A stretch of 12,093 nucleotides of DNA from Acholeplasmataceae bacterium. Lineage in GTDB: Bacteria; Bacillota_I; Bacilli_A; Acholeplasmatales; Acholeplasmataceae. Location: contig JAFGTI010000048.1 of assembly GCA_016934175.1 (NCBI GenBank), positions 1 through 12,093 on the forward strand, read 5' to 3'. Under the pieces are notes generated by a model. That model was not told the DNA's origin and did no database searches. It saw only the letters and a list, made by a program, of their open reading frames with translations. A program made the translations under genes and the position numbers. Below are positions 6,228-12,093 of the stretch, piece after piece. Position 1 is the stretch's first letter, and the number at the start of each line of letters is the position of its first letter.

Positions 6228-7505
6228 TTATTTAATCACTTTTTCTCTCATATAGGGTATCAAGACGTCTGGAATGGTAATAGATCCGTCTTTATTTTGA
6301 TAATTTTCAATAATTGCAATCATAGTTCTACCTACGGCAAGTCCAGATCCATTTAAGGTGTGTACGTATTCTGTTTTACTTTCTTTTGTTCTTTTAAACC
6401 TAATATTTGCACGTCTCGCTTGGAAGTCTTCGGCATTTGATATTGACCCTATCTCACGATATGTATTTTGTCCTGGAAGCCATACTTCAATGTCGTATGT
6501 TTTAGCCATGCCGAACCCCATATCACCAGTTGATAAGGTTACGACACGATAAGGTAATTTCAGTCTTTTAAGTACTTCCTCAGAGTGTAGAAGCATAGAT
6601 TCAAGTTCTTGATAAGAATCCTCTGGTCTCGTGAATTTTATTAACTCTACCTTATTAAATTGATGTTGTCTCAATATCCCTTTTGTATCTCTACCTGCGG
6701 AACCCGCTTCAGAACGAAAAGCTGTTGTATATGAACAGTATTGATATGGTAATTGATTACCATCTAATATTTCATCACGATAAAGATTTATTGTAGGTAC
6801 TTCTGCTGTAGGATTTAAGTACCAACTATCATCTCCTGATATAACTCTAAATGAATCATCTCTAAATTTAGGAAATTGTCCAGTAGCAAACATGCTTTTT
6901 TCGTTTACAATGTATGGCGGGATAATTTCTGTATATCCATGTTCAAATGCGTGCAAATCCATCATAAAAGAAATAAGAGATCGCTCTAAACGTGCCCCTA
7001 ATCCTTTATCAACTACAAAACGAGCTCCAATAATCTTTGCAGCTCTTTCAAAATCTAAAATACCGAGGTTTTCACCTAATTCTACGTGATCCTTAACCTC
7101 AAAATCAAATTTTTTTGGAGTTCCTACTTTTTTAATTTCGACATTTGCTGATTCATCCTTTCCTACAGGAACACTTTCATGTGGCAAATTCGGTGTCACA
7201 GCTAAAATATTGAATATTTTTTCTTCAATTAATTTTAGTTCTTCATCATATACTTTAATATCATTACCTAAGTTTGCAACTTGAGCTAAAATATGAGAAG
7301 CATCTTGTTTGTTTCTTTTTAGTTCACCAATCTTTTTTGATTGTTCATTTCTTTCTGCTTTTTTTGATTCTACATGATATAGAATATTTTTTCTTCGTTC
7401 ATGCAAAGTAACTAATTCACGCAAATAAGAAAAGTCTCCATTTCTGTGAGATAGCTTATTAATAACCTCTTCAATATTTTCAACAACAAATTTTAAATCT
7501 AACAT
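6228..7505 (-). CDS. serS: Seryl-tRNA synthetase
   Basis: SerRS is a cytosolic class II aminoacyl-tRNA synthetase that charges tRNA-Ser. The 425 residues are the family's usual length. The N-terminal coiled-coil arm, which grips the long variable arm of tRNA-Ser, spans about 30-100 and is rich in K/E (for example ERRKNILYHVESKKAERNEQ). The catalytic core contains motif 2 with TTAFRSEAGSAGRDTKGILR and the following HQFNKVEL, and motif 3 with GSGLAVGRTMIAIIE near the C-terminus. The ATG at 7505 has an AAGGAGGAT site. A complete T-box leader precedes it, so expression should rise when uncharged tRNA-Ser accumulates. It appears to be transcribed alone from its own promoter. Nothing in the sequence suggests a SerRS paralog with altered specificity. 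Confidence 0.97.
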   Translation of the reverse strand: MLDLKFVVENIEEVINKLSHRNGDFSYLRELVTLHERRKNILYHVESKKAERNEQSKKIGELKRNKQDASHILAQVANLGNDIKVYDEELKLIEEKIFNILAVTPNLPHESVPVGKDESANVEIKKVGTPKKFDFEVKDHVELGENLGILDFERAAKIIGARFVVDKGLGARLERSLISFMMDLHAFEHGYTEIIPPYIVNEKSMFATGQFPKFRDDSFRVISGDDSWYLNPTAEVPTINLYRDEILDGNQLPYQYCSYTTAFRSEAGSAGRDTKGILRQHQFNKVELIKFTRPEDSYQELESMLLHSEEVLKRLKLPYRVVTLSTGDMGFGMAKTYDIEVWLPGQNTYREIGSISNAEDFQARRANIRFKRTKESKTEYVHTLNGSGLAVGRTMIAIIENYQNKDGSITIPDVLIPYMREKVIK

Positions 7506-7520
7506 TTTTATATCCTCCTT

Positions 7521-7553
7521 AAAAGAAAAATCCCTAGATTATAAATCTAAGGA
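7521..7553 (-). terminator. Regulated terminator of the serS T-box
   Basis: On the minus strand TCCTTAGAT pairs with ATCTAGGGA (9 bp including one G-U) around the loop TTATA, followed by TTTTTCTTTT. The CCTTAG arm can instead pair with CTAAGG just upstream of the T-box sequence to form the antiterminator. Confidence 0.9.
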
Positions 7554-7737
7554 CGAAAATTCGCGGTACCACCTTAGTTCTAGAAAATTATTCTAGCACT
7601 CGAATTATCTTTAACGCAGATATACGGATGGGATTAGCATCACTCAAGAGAAGATTCCTAAATAATTTAGATTCGCTTGCACCAACCGCGAACTCTCTTA
7701 ACTAAATCACAAATAGTACTATGCTCTTTTTCGTGTT
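7521..7737 (-). promoter_or_regulatory. T-box riboswitch leader of serS (serine-responsive)
   Basis: The leader senses uncharged tRNA-Ser. Reading the minus strand, AGCAT (5') and ATGCT (3') close Stem I. AGTA follows on the 5' side as the loop E/S-turn element. AGAGAG and GGTTGGTGCAAGC (7687-7675) form the conserved distal Stem I. The 3' side of the specifier loop reads GGAATCTTCTCTTG, offering UCU (7654-7652, or one of two overlapping downstream copies at 7651-7647), a serine codon. Stem III is CTAGAA/TTCTAG (7596-7580). The invariant T-box sequence AAGGTGGTACCGCG is at 7575-7562, with tRNA-end-binding UGGU. A terminator/antiterminator choice follows. The exact Stem II fold was not worked out. 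Confidence 0.94.
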
Positions 7738-7743
7738 ATCTAT

Positions 7744-7772
7744 ATTATATGTTTTTTGAATTTAAATGTAAA
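7744..7772 (-). promoter_or_regulatory. Promoter of the serS T-box transcript
   Basis: On the minus strand TTTACA (7772-7767), a 17-nt spacer and a perfect TATAAT (7749-7744). Transcription should begin near 7737, just before Stem I. It lies in the short gap after galU. Confidence 0.87.
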
Positions 7773-7793
7773 GATAGAACAACCATAAACTCC

Positions 7794-8663
7794 TTAGAGT
7801 TTGCTCTTTTTATTGATTAGTTTCTGGAGATTTTCTTTCAACTCATCTTTTTGAAGACCAAAATCCAATATCGCTTCAATATAATCGATTTTATTTCCAA
7901 CATCATATCGCTTGCCTTCGATATCATAAGCATAGACTTTTTCTTCGTCCATTAATCTCAAGATAGCATCAGTTAGTTGAATTTCATTACCTGCACCTTT
8001 TTCTTGATTCTTTAAATATGAAAATATTTTTGGTGTTAGTACATATCTTCCGCCTATCGCAGATCTCGATGGAGCATCTTCAATCTTTGGTTTTTCTACA
8101 ACACCTTTTAGTTCTACTAGTTTGCCGTTTTTTTGAGTTTTAGGAATACAAATCCCATATCTAAAAGTATTTTTATAATCGACTTCAATTGTTCCCAACA
8201 CACTTGATTCTACTTCATTATATGCATCTATTAATTGTCTGATCGCAGGTTTATCTTTGCCAACATACATGTCATCGCCTAATAAAACAGCAAATGGATC
8301 ATTCCCAATAAACGCTTCGGCTTGTAGCACTGCATGTCCTAATCCTAACTGTTCTCTTTGTCTAATATAGTGAATATTCGCTCCTTGTGCGATATTTCTA
8401 ATAATGCCATATTCTTCATATTTGTTTTTACTTAATAAAATAGTTTCAAGTTCGAGATTATAATCAAAATAATCGATAATTGCATTTTTATTGCTACTGA
8501 CTATCAAAAGAATATCAGTAATACCACTTTCAATGGCCTCATTAACAATATACTCAATTGTAGGATGATCGATGATAGGTAGTAATTCTTTTGGCAATGC
8601 TTTAGTTATTGGTAAAAACCTTGTCCCATAACCTGCTGCAGGAATAACTGCTTTTTTAATCAT
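7794..8663 (-). CDS. galU: UTP--glucose-1-phosphate uridylyltransferase
   Basis: GalU makes UDP-glucose from UTP and glucose 1-phosphate, the donor for envelope glycolipids, polysaccharides and, through GalE, UDP-galactose. The 289 residues fit the bacterial family. AVIPAAGYGTRFLPITKA (5-22) is the nucleotide-binding loop, KELLPIIDHPTIEYIV follows, LLGDDMY (127-133) carries the metal/sugar aspartates, and VVEKP and GGRYVLTP are the later signatures. The C-terminal KRYDVGNKIDYIEA is also typical. The ATG at 8663 lies within the end of the DUF368 gene (8-nt overlap) with an AAGGAGG site, implying coupled translation. A short hairpin (7787-7802) overlaps the stop but lacks a T-run, so some readthrough into the serS leader is possible. 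A galE-like gene near the right edge suggests shared UDP-hexose metabolism. Confidence 0.95.
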   Translation of the reverse strand: MIKKAVIPAAGYGTRFLPITKALPKELLPIIDHPTIEYIVNEAIESGITDILLIVSSNKNAIIDYFDYNLELETILLSKNKYEEYGIIRNIAQGANIHYIRQREQLGLGHAVLQAEAFIGNDPFAVLLGDDMYVGKDKPAIRQLIDAYNEVESSVLGTIEVDYKNTFRYGICIPKTQKNGKLVELKGVVEKPKIEDAPSRSAIGGRYVLTPKIFSYLKNQEKGAGNEIQLTDAILRLMDEEKVYAYDIEGKRYDVGNKIDYIEAILDFGLQKDELKENLQKLINKKSKL

Positions 8664-9537
8664 TTTTTTCCTCCTTGAAATCTTTTCTAGAAATAGAGTA
8701 CGTAATAAACATTCCTAATATAAGTAATATTACTCCAATTAACCAAATAAACCATTTCGCTTGAAATACATTTGCTGACGTATTGGCTTGAAGTGTGAAC
8801 AATATATTAAATGGTGAAATAAACACAATCCCTAAAACTGCAAAATAGAAATGTGCTTTATAGTGTGTTAAAAATTGATACATAACCTTGCCCATAAACA
8901 ACAAACCAATAATAACACCTAAAACTAATAGTAAAAGCATAGGTAATTGGCTAGCTACTGAACTAAAATTAAATATCAAAAGATCGTCAATAAAGTCTCC
9001 ACCCAAATTAATTAATGTTTGAAAATATCCCAAAGCCATCAGCACAGTAGCTCCGCTAAGCCCTGGAATAATAATTGATATAGCAGTAATTACGCCAATA
9101 ATAAAAACTATAAACAAATACCAACCGCCTGTGGTTGCTGTTTGTTCTTGTATAAATAGAAAACCAAACATAATGAGCATTGCAGTCATCATAACAAATA
9201 AATGATGCCACATAATTTTATCAATTTTAATTTCTCTAAATAAACCGGGAATCGCTCCTATAATAAACCCAATAAACAAAAGTGTCAATGGTATAGGTGC
9301 GATATCTAAAAATGATCTAATAAAAATAAATCCGATTCCTAAACCGACAAAAACACCAATAATATATTGCCAAACTTTAGCAACAGATTCAATAGGATGT
9401 TTTGTAAAGTTATTTAAAGCAGTAATTAAATCTTGATAAATATTTAATACTGCAGCAATCATTGAGCCACTTACACCAGGAAGTATACTCCCCATGCCTA
9501 CAAGACTTCCTTTAACAATTTTCAATAAATGTTTCAT
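8656..9537 (-). CDS. DUF368 membrane protein, PopT-type undecaprenyl-phosphate transporter
   Basis: This integral membrane protein of 293 residues has roughly eight hydrophobic segments. Two copies of the family signature are visible: ILPGVSGSMIAAVLNIYQDL begins the protein (18-37), and IIPGLSGATVLMALGYFQTL (156-175) repeats it in the second half, as expected for an internally duplicated transporter. Work published in 2023 identified DUF368 proteins (named PopT in Gram-positives) as polyprenyl-phosphate transporters that return undecaprenyl phosphate from the outer to the inner leaflet. Application to this protein is by family membership. It starts at the ATG at 9537 with an AAGGAGC site and overlaps galU by 8 nt. 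uppP, whose product makes the substrate, is divergent from it 145 nt away. Confidence 0.88.
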   Translation of the reverse strand: MKHLLKIVKGSLVGMGSILPGVSGSMIAAVLNIYQDLITALNNFTKHPIESVAKVWQYIIGVFVGLGIGFIFIRSFLDIAPIPLTLLFIGFIIGAIPGLFREIKIDKIMWHHLFVMMTAMLIMFGFLFIQEQTATTGGWYLFIVFIIGVITAISIIIPGLSGATVLMALGYFQTLINLGGDFIDDLLIFNFSSVASQLPMLLLLVLGVIIGLLFMGKVMYQFLTHYKAHFYFAVLGIVFISPFNILFTLQANTSANVFQAKWFIWLIGVILLILGMFITYSISRKDFKEEKND

Positions 9538-9563
9538 AAATGCTCCTTATATAATTCTCTTAT

Positions 9564-9569
9564 AGTATA
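9564..9569 (-). promoter_or_regulatory. Putative -10 box for the DUF368-galU operon
   Basis: The minus strand reads TATACT, about 27 nt before the DUF368 start codon. The -35 region at 16-18 nt is poor. The element lies in the gap divergent from uppP. Confidence 0.45.
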
Positions 9570-9659
9570 ACGCATTTGAATGAATAAGAACATAAATTAC
9601 TCCTTAAATCATGAAAGTGATTGTTTCTATTTTAGCATATTTTATCTTCATTATTGTAT

Positions 9660-9667
9660 GCTATAAT
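9660..9667 (+). promoter_or_regulatory. Extended -10 promoter of uppP
   Basis: The sequence TGCTATAAT (9659-9667) is a perfect -10 with an extended TG; the -35 region (about ATTTTA at 9639-9644) is weak. The predicted transcript start is about 9 nt before the ATG at 9683, so the leader would be very short, barely containing GGTGA. The box lies inside a 24-codon upstream reading-frame extension and rules that extension out as coding. Confidence 0.6.
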
Positions 9668-9682
9668 AAAGACGGTGATAAA

Positions 9683-10495
9683 ATGATTGAATTTATAGAA
9701 ATACTGAAATATATCATTCTTGGAATTATCCAAGGCATAACTGAAGTGTTCCCCGTTTCAAGTAGCGGACATTTAACTTTGTTTAGTCGTTTATTTAATA
9801 TGGATTTATCTAATTTGACCATATTTTTGATGATTACTAATACCGGTTCTTTTTTTGCTCTATTCTATTTTTTTAGAAAAGATGTGACACAACTTATCAA
9901 AGGAACTTGGCATTATCTTATTCGACACGAAGAAACAAGTAAGGAAGATTTTCATTATGTTGCAAAATTATTAATTGCAGTTATTCCCATAGGAATTTTT
10001 GGCTATTTTTTCAAGGATTCTTTACCCAATGATTTATTATCAGTTGGTTTTGCTTTGATATTAACTGGGTTGTTGCTTTATTTTGTTTATAAAGTAAAAG
10101 ATATCCAATGGAAAAGACAAATCACCTGGAAAAATGCTTTAATTATTGGTGCATTCCAAATGTTTGCTATATTCCCGGGTATTTCTAGAAGCGGTATAAC
10201 AATGACCGGTGGGCTAATCCAAAAGATTGAATTAAAAAAAGTTTTGAAATTTTCATTTCTAAGTTATATTGTCGTTTCAATTCCTGTCATGTTCCTTGGC
10301 ATCTATGATGCTTGGACAACAGCTGAAAGTATCAATTTAATTGGCTATGGACTTGCGTTTGTGATGAGTTTTGCATTTAGTTTGATTTCCATTAGATTCT
10401 TGTATAATTATGTCAAAGTCAAAAATCTGATTTATTTCGCTGGATATTGTGTTTTTATTGGAATTACTTCAATTGTTTTATATTTTGTTTTATAA
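9683..10495 (+). CDS. uppP: Undecaprenyl-diphosphate phosphatase (UppP/BacA)
   Basis: UppP is a polytopic membrane enzyme that removes a phosphate from undecaprenyl diphosphate at the outer face of the membrane, regenerating the lipid carrier; overexpression gives bacitracin resistance in other species. From the ATG at 9683 the protein is 270 residues, the usual length. QGITEVFPVSSSGH (17-30) contains the catalytic-site Q17xxxE21 motif, S27 and H30. FPGISRSGITMTGG (164-177) carries R169. The numbering falls close to that of the E. coli enzyme. A longer start at 9611 would add 24 hydrophobic residues, but it overlaps the promoter and has no ribosome site, whereas GGTGA precedes the chosen ATG. 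The gene is divergent from the DUF368 transporter gene and ends in its own terminator. Confidence 0.95.
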   Translation: MIEFIEILKYIILGIIQGITEVFPVSSSGHLTLFSRLFNMDLSNLTIFLMITNTGSFFALFYFFRKDVTQLIKGTWHYLIRHEETSKEDFHYVAKLLIAVIPIGIFGYFFKDSLPNDLLSVGFALILTGLLLYFVYKVKDIQWKRQITWKNALIIGAFQMFAIFPGISRSGITMTGGLIQKIELKKVLKFSFLSYIVVSIPVMFLGIYDAWTTAESINLIGYGLAFVMSFAFSLISIRFLYNYVKVKNLIYFAGYCVFIGITSIVLYFVL

Positions 10496-10500
10496 ATTAT

Positions 10501-10523
10501 AAGAGGCAAAGGCCTCTTTTTTT
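10501..10523 (+). terminator. Intrinsic terminator of uppP
   Basis: AAGAGGC (10501-10507) pairs with GCCTCTT (10512-10518) around a 4-nt loop and runs into seven T residues. It begins 5 nt after the uppP stop. Confidence 0.92.
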
Positions 10524-10550
10524 GCACAACTTAATGATTAGTGATAAAAT
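10522..10550 (+). promoter_or_regulatory. Promoter of the TM1266-like gene
   Basis: TTGCAC (10522-10527), a 17-nt spacer and TAAAAT (10545-10550) with an extended TG at 10542-10543. It starts in the T-run of the uppP terminator. Predicted transcript start is near 10557, placing the AGAGG site and the ATG at 10583 downstream. Confidence 0.65.
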
Positions 10551-10582
10551 ACAAGTATATCGAAGAGAAAAGAGGTAAACAA

Positions 10583-10834
10583 ATGAAAGGTTATGTCGTT
10601 TTAGGTGTTTTGGTTGATCATAGAACAGAAAATGCTATTGAAGTTCAAGACATATTAACAAAATTTGGTTGCATCATTAAAATGCGTTTAGGACTGCATG
10701 AAACAGGCAATGTGTGTGCTGAAGATGCATTTCTTCTCCTTCAATTAGATGGAAAAGAATCAGAAATTAAAGATTTAGAAGATAGTTTGAATGCAATAGA
10801 TGGCGTTAAAACGAAATTGATTTCGCTTAGTTAA
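10583..10834 (+). CDS. Small ACT-like protein resembling the TM1266 family (putative iron-only hydrogenase system regulator)
   Basis: This 83-residue protein has the layout of the TM1266/TIGR03959 family: an ACT/NikR-like alpha-beta fold with VVLGVLVDHR at the first strand, an amphipathic helix (15-28), GCIIKMRLGLH (29-39), a third strand FLLLQLDG (50-57), a helix ELEDSLN-like (61-70) and a final strand GVKTKLISLS. Family members are often found beside [FeFe]-hydrogenase maturation genes and have an unproven regulatory role; none of those genes is in this window. H13, C30, H39 and C45 could bind a metal or cofactor (speculation). The start at 10583 follows an AGAGG site; an in-frame GTG at 10541 falls inside the promoter. 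The gene seems to be a single-gene transcript between uppP and a convergent membrane-protein gene. Confidence 0.75.
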   Translation: MKGYVVLGVLVDHRTENAIEVQDILTKFGCIIKMRLGLHETGNVCAEDAFLLLQLDGKESEIKDLEDSLNAIDGVKTKLISLS

Positions 10835-10864
10835 GATTATCTATTTTAGATGACAAAATATTAT

Positions 10865-10901
10865 ATGCCCTACAGAACGGATTCTTTGTAAAAAAAGACC
10901 C
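10865..10901. repeat. Duplicated intergenic element, copy 1
   Basis: The core CCCTACAGAACGG plus ATTCTTTG (10868-10888) is followed by an A-run and GACCC. It matches copy 2 (10917-10951) at 19 of 21 core positions, 52 bp apart in the same orientation. Function is not evident. Confidence 0.7.
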
Positions 10902-10916
10902 TAATTAAATTAAAAT

Positions 10917-10951
10917 GTACCCTATAAAACGGATTCTTTGAAAAAAGCCCC
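10917..10951. repeat. Duplicated intergenic element, copy 2
   Basis: The core CCCTATAAAACGG plus ATTCTTTG (10920-10940) is followed by an A-run and GCCCC. Its first bases, ACCCTATA (10919-10926), are also complementary to TATAGGGT (10956-10963), so this copy can pair with sequence in the adjacent terminator. Confidence 0.7.
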
Positions 10952-10967
10952 GAACTATAGGGTTTTT
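10941..10967. terminator. Bidirectional terminator between convergent genes
   Basis: CCC (10948-10950) pairs with GGG (10960-10962), flanked by six A residues on the left and five T on the right, so either strand reads as a short stem plus U-run. On the plus strand a longer alternative stem, ACCCTATA/TATAGGGT (10919-10926 with 10956-10963), ends at the same T-run. It suits the TM1266-like gene (plus) and the membrane-protein gene (minus). Confidence 0.6.
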
Positions 10968-11024
10968 ACTTTAATATAAGTCTCGATTAATAAGAGCCTT
11001 TAAAAATGGTCTATCATACAAAAA

Positions 11025-11783
11025 TTATTGTTGTTCAATGGTTTTCTTATTAAAAAACATGAATTTATTTATACTCCACAATATATAAAGTAGAAATGTT
11101 GCATAAGATATCACACTAATAATAATCATATTAGCAAGTAAATCACATAGCCTAAATCCGAAAATGCTTACAATAGAAATAATAGAAGCATATGTCACTG
11201 TAATATTTAACAACAAGTAAAAATCATCTTTGATCGCTTTTTTCTTATATTTAAGAACAATCGTTCTAATAATCAAATATATTTCATGACAAATGCTTAA
11301 AAGCATAATTGCTAATACCACATATGTCACGATGATGTGAACATCAATTGGTATAAATAATATATCAATTACTAAAGTGGAAAACAAAATAAGGGGGAGG
11401 GTATAATGATATGCTTTTGTATATATTTTTCCTATCATTGCAATCAACATAACTCCAAATACAGGTAATAACCGATCTCTATTTTCTAATAATAATGATA
11501 GCCCTGTAACTAAAACAGCAAAAATAACAAAAATAGTAATTGGTCGATTGAAATAATGATATGCCTTTTGAAAATATTTTCTCTTGATATCTTCATATAA
11601 AATTATTGCAATTCCACCTAAAATAAAAACCCACACAATATACGGAAGAGCAATATAACGTAAAAAATAATAGATATCTCCTTCTAATAATAACGTAATA
11701 TTCCCAAATTTTAGGAGAATGCCTATAATAATAAGAAAAAAGCCAAATATATAATTGATATTTTTTTTGCAGAAATCTCTCAT
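11025..11783 (-). CDS. Multi-spanning membrane protein of unknown function
   Basis: I do not recognise this family. The 252-residue product is very hydrophobic, with about eight predicted membrane helices, near residues 8-25, 37-63, 79-100, 104-121, 125-147, 149-179, 190-213 and 215-239. It has no signal peptide cleavage motif and no enzyme motif that I can name. A central stretch, RDRLLPVFGVMLIAMIGKIY, vaguely resembles the core of Firmicutes polysaccharide-polymerase-like proteins, but the protein is short for a Wzy and this is only a hint. The start at 11783 is preferred because GGGGGA lies 8 nt upstream; an ATG 9 nt earlier (11792) directly abuts that G-run. It follows the galE-like stop by about 28 nt on the same strand, so joint transcription is likely. 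A TATAAT at 11841-11836 inside galE may also serve it. Codon use is as AT-rich as the neighbours. Confidence 0.7.
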   Translation of the reverse strand: MRDFCKKNINYIFGFFLIIIGILLKFGNITLLLEGDIYYFLRYIALPYIVWVFILGGIAIILYEDIKRKYFQKAYHYFNRPITIFVIFAVLVTGLSLLLENRDRLLPVFGVMLIAMIGKIYTKAYHYTLPLILFSTLVIDILFIPIDVHIIVTYVVLAIMLLSICHEIYLIIRTIVLKYKKKAIKDDFYLLLNITVTYASIISIVSIFGFRLCDLLANMIIISVISYATFLLYILWSINKFMFFNKKTIEQQ

Positions 11784-11811
11784 GGTTTGCATCCCCCAAA
11801 AAATAGTATTA

Positions 11812-12093
11812 TTACCTTGAAATTCTCTTTCTATAATTATAGTCTGATATGACTATTTCTTTTAAAGAGTATTTAGGTACCCAATGTAATATTTTCTTTG
11901 CTTTTTCATTAGATGCTATAAGCTCAGCAGGGTCCCCATCTCTTCTTGGACCCATCACTATTTTAAGTGGAGCAATCTCATCTACTGCTTTGGCAACTTC
12001 TAAAACTGTAAACCCATTGCTTGATCCTAAATTGATTACTTCAGACTTCCCGCCTTCAAATAAATAATGTGCACCTAAAACATGAGCATAAGC
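11812..12093 (-). CDS. galE: UDP-glucose 4-epimerase-like protein (GalE), 5' end outside the window
   Basis: Only the last 93 codons are present, ending in TAA at 11814-11812. The C-terminal part of the extended short-chain dehydrogenase family is clear: AYAHVLGAHYLFEGG, then EVINLGSSNGFTVLEVAKAV, the PRRDGDPAELIAS stretch that contacts the UDP-sugar, and KAKKILHWVPKYSLKEIV. These match GalE, which interconverts UDP-glucose and UDP-galactose. The NAD-binding N-terminus and the YxxxK catalytic site are outside the window, so a related UDP-hexose epimerase (for example a UDP-GlcNAc 4-epimerase) cannot be excluded. It lies upstream of the unknown membrane protein on the same strand. With galU 3 kb away it suggests UDP-hexose supply for glycolipids or surface glycans. 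Confidence 0.88.
   Translation of the reverse strand, partial: AYAHVLGAHYLFEGGKSEVINLGSSNGFTVLEVAKAVDEIAPLKIVMGPRRDGDPAELIASNEKAKKILHWVPKYSLKEIVISDYNYRKRISR

Noticed and set aside
7787..7802. Hairpin AAACTC/GAGTTT as a galU terminator
   Set aside because: The stem is only 6 bp and no T-run follows it on the minus strand.
9611..9682. 24-codon hydrophobic extension of uppP, which could look like a signal sequence
   Set aside because: A TGCTATAAT promoter lies inside it, there is no ribosome site before 9611, and the family begins at MIEF with catalytic residues then matching standard numbering.
10541..10582. GTG start 14 codons upstream of the TM1266-like gene
   Set aside because: The codon lies in the promoter -10 region, while AGAGG is correctly spaced before the ATG at 10583.
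10865..10951. CRISPR-like array
   Set aside because: There are only two imperfect copies, the spacing and A-runs fit terminator-like sequence, and no cas gene is present.
1..12093. Insertion sequence, prophage, toxin-antitoxin or defence island
   Set aside because: No transposase, integrase, terminal repeats, toxin-antitoxin pair or defence domains were found, and gene content and base composition look uniform.

Overview
This AT-rich window looks like chromosome from a low-GC Firmicutes/Mollicutes-type bacterium that uses the standard genetic code. TGA serves as a stop in two genes that overlap the next start as ATGA (the HD hydrolase and the response regulator), which argues against the Mycoplasma/Spiroplasma code. 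A T-box leader on serS, a PduL-type phosphotransacylase instead of Pta, and an ispE/ksgA/rnmV cluster would suit Acholeplasma/Izemoplasma/Haloplasma relatives or a deep-branching Bacilli lineage. That placement is an inference and is not proven by the window.

Region 1 (1-3045, minus strand) is a compact run of overlapping genes, in transcription order: HD-domain phosphohydrolase, rnmV (5S rRNA maturation), ksgA/rsmA (16S rRNA dimethylation) and ispE (MEP isoprenoid pathway, cut by the window edge). Region 2 (3046-4186) holds pduL on the minus strand with its own promoter and terminator, and a divergent HIT-family nucleotide hydrolase on the plus strand. Region 3 (4167-6137) is a two-component system resembling CssRS of Bacillus (kinase and regulator, ATGA overlap). 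A near-perfect 25-nt palindrome sits at its promoter. Region 4 (6228-7772) is serS with a complete T-box riboswitch: promoter, Stem I with a UCU specifier, T-box sequence and terminator/antiterminator.

Region 5 (7794-10518) concerns the cell envelope. galU (UDP-glucose synthesis) overlaps an upstream DUF368/PopT-type polyprenyl-phosphate transporter gene, and uppP (undecaprenyl-diphosphate phosphatase) is divergent from them. UppP makes undecaprenyl phosphate on the outer face of the membrane and PopT-type proteins return it inward, so the divergent pair covers two successive steps of lipid-carrier recycling. At the right edge, the 3' end of a galE-like epimerase gene and an unrecognised multi-spanning membrane protein continue the sugar/envelope theme. 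Between the two envelope blocks lies a small ACT-like protein resembling the TM1266 family of putative iron-only hydrogenase system regulators, followed by a 190-bp gap with a duplicated motif and a two-way terminator.

Most of the window is conserved housekeeping material and I see no clear new defence or mobile system. The points most worth a second look are the PopT/UppP pairing, the palindrome at the regulator promoter, the stand-alone TM1266-like gene, the duplicated element near 10.9 kb and the unknown membrane protein beside galE.
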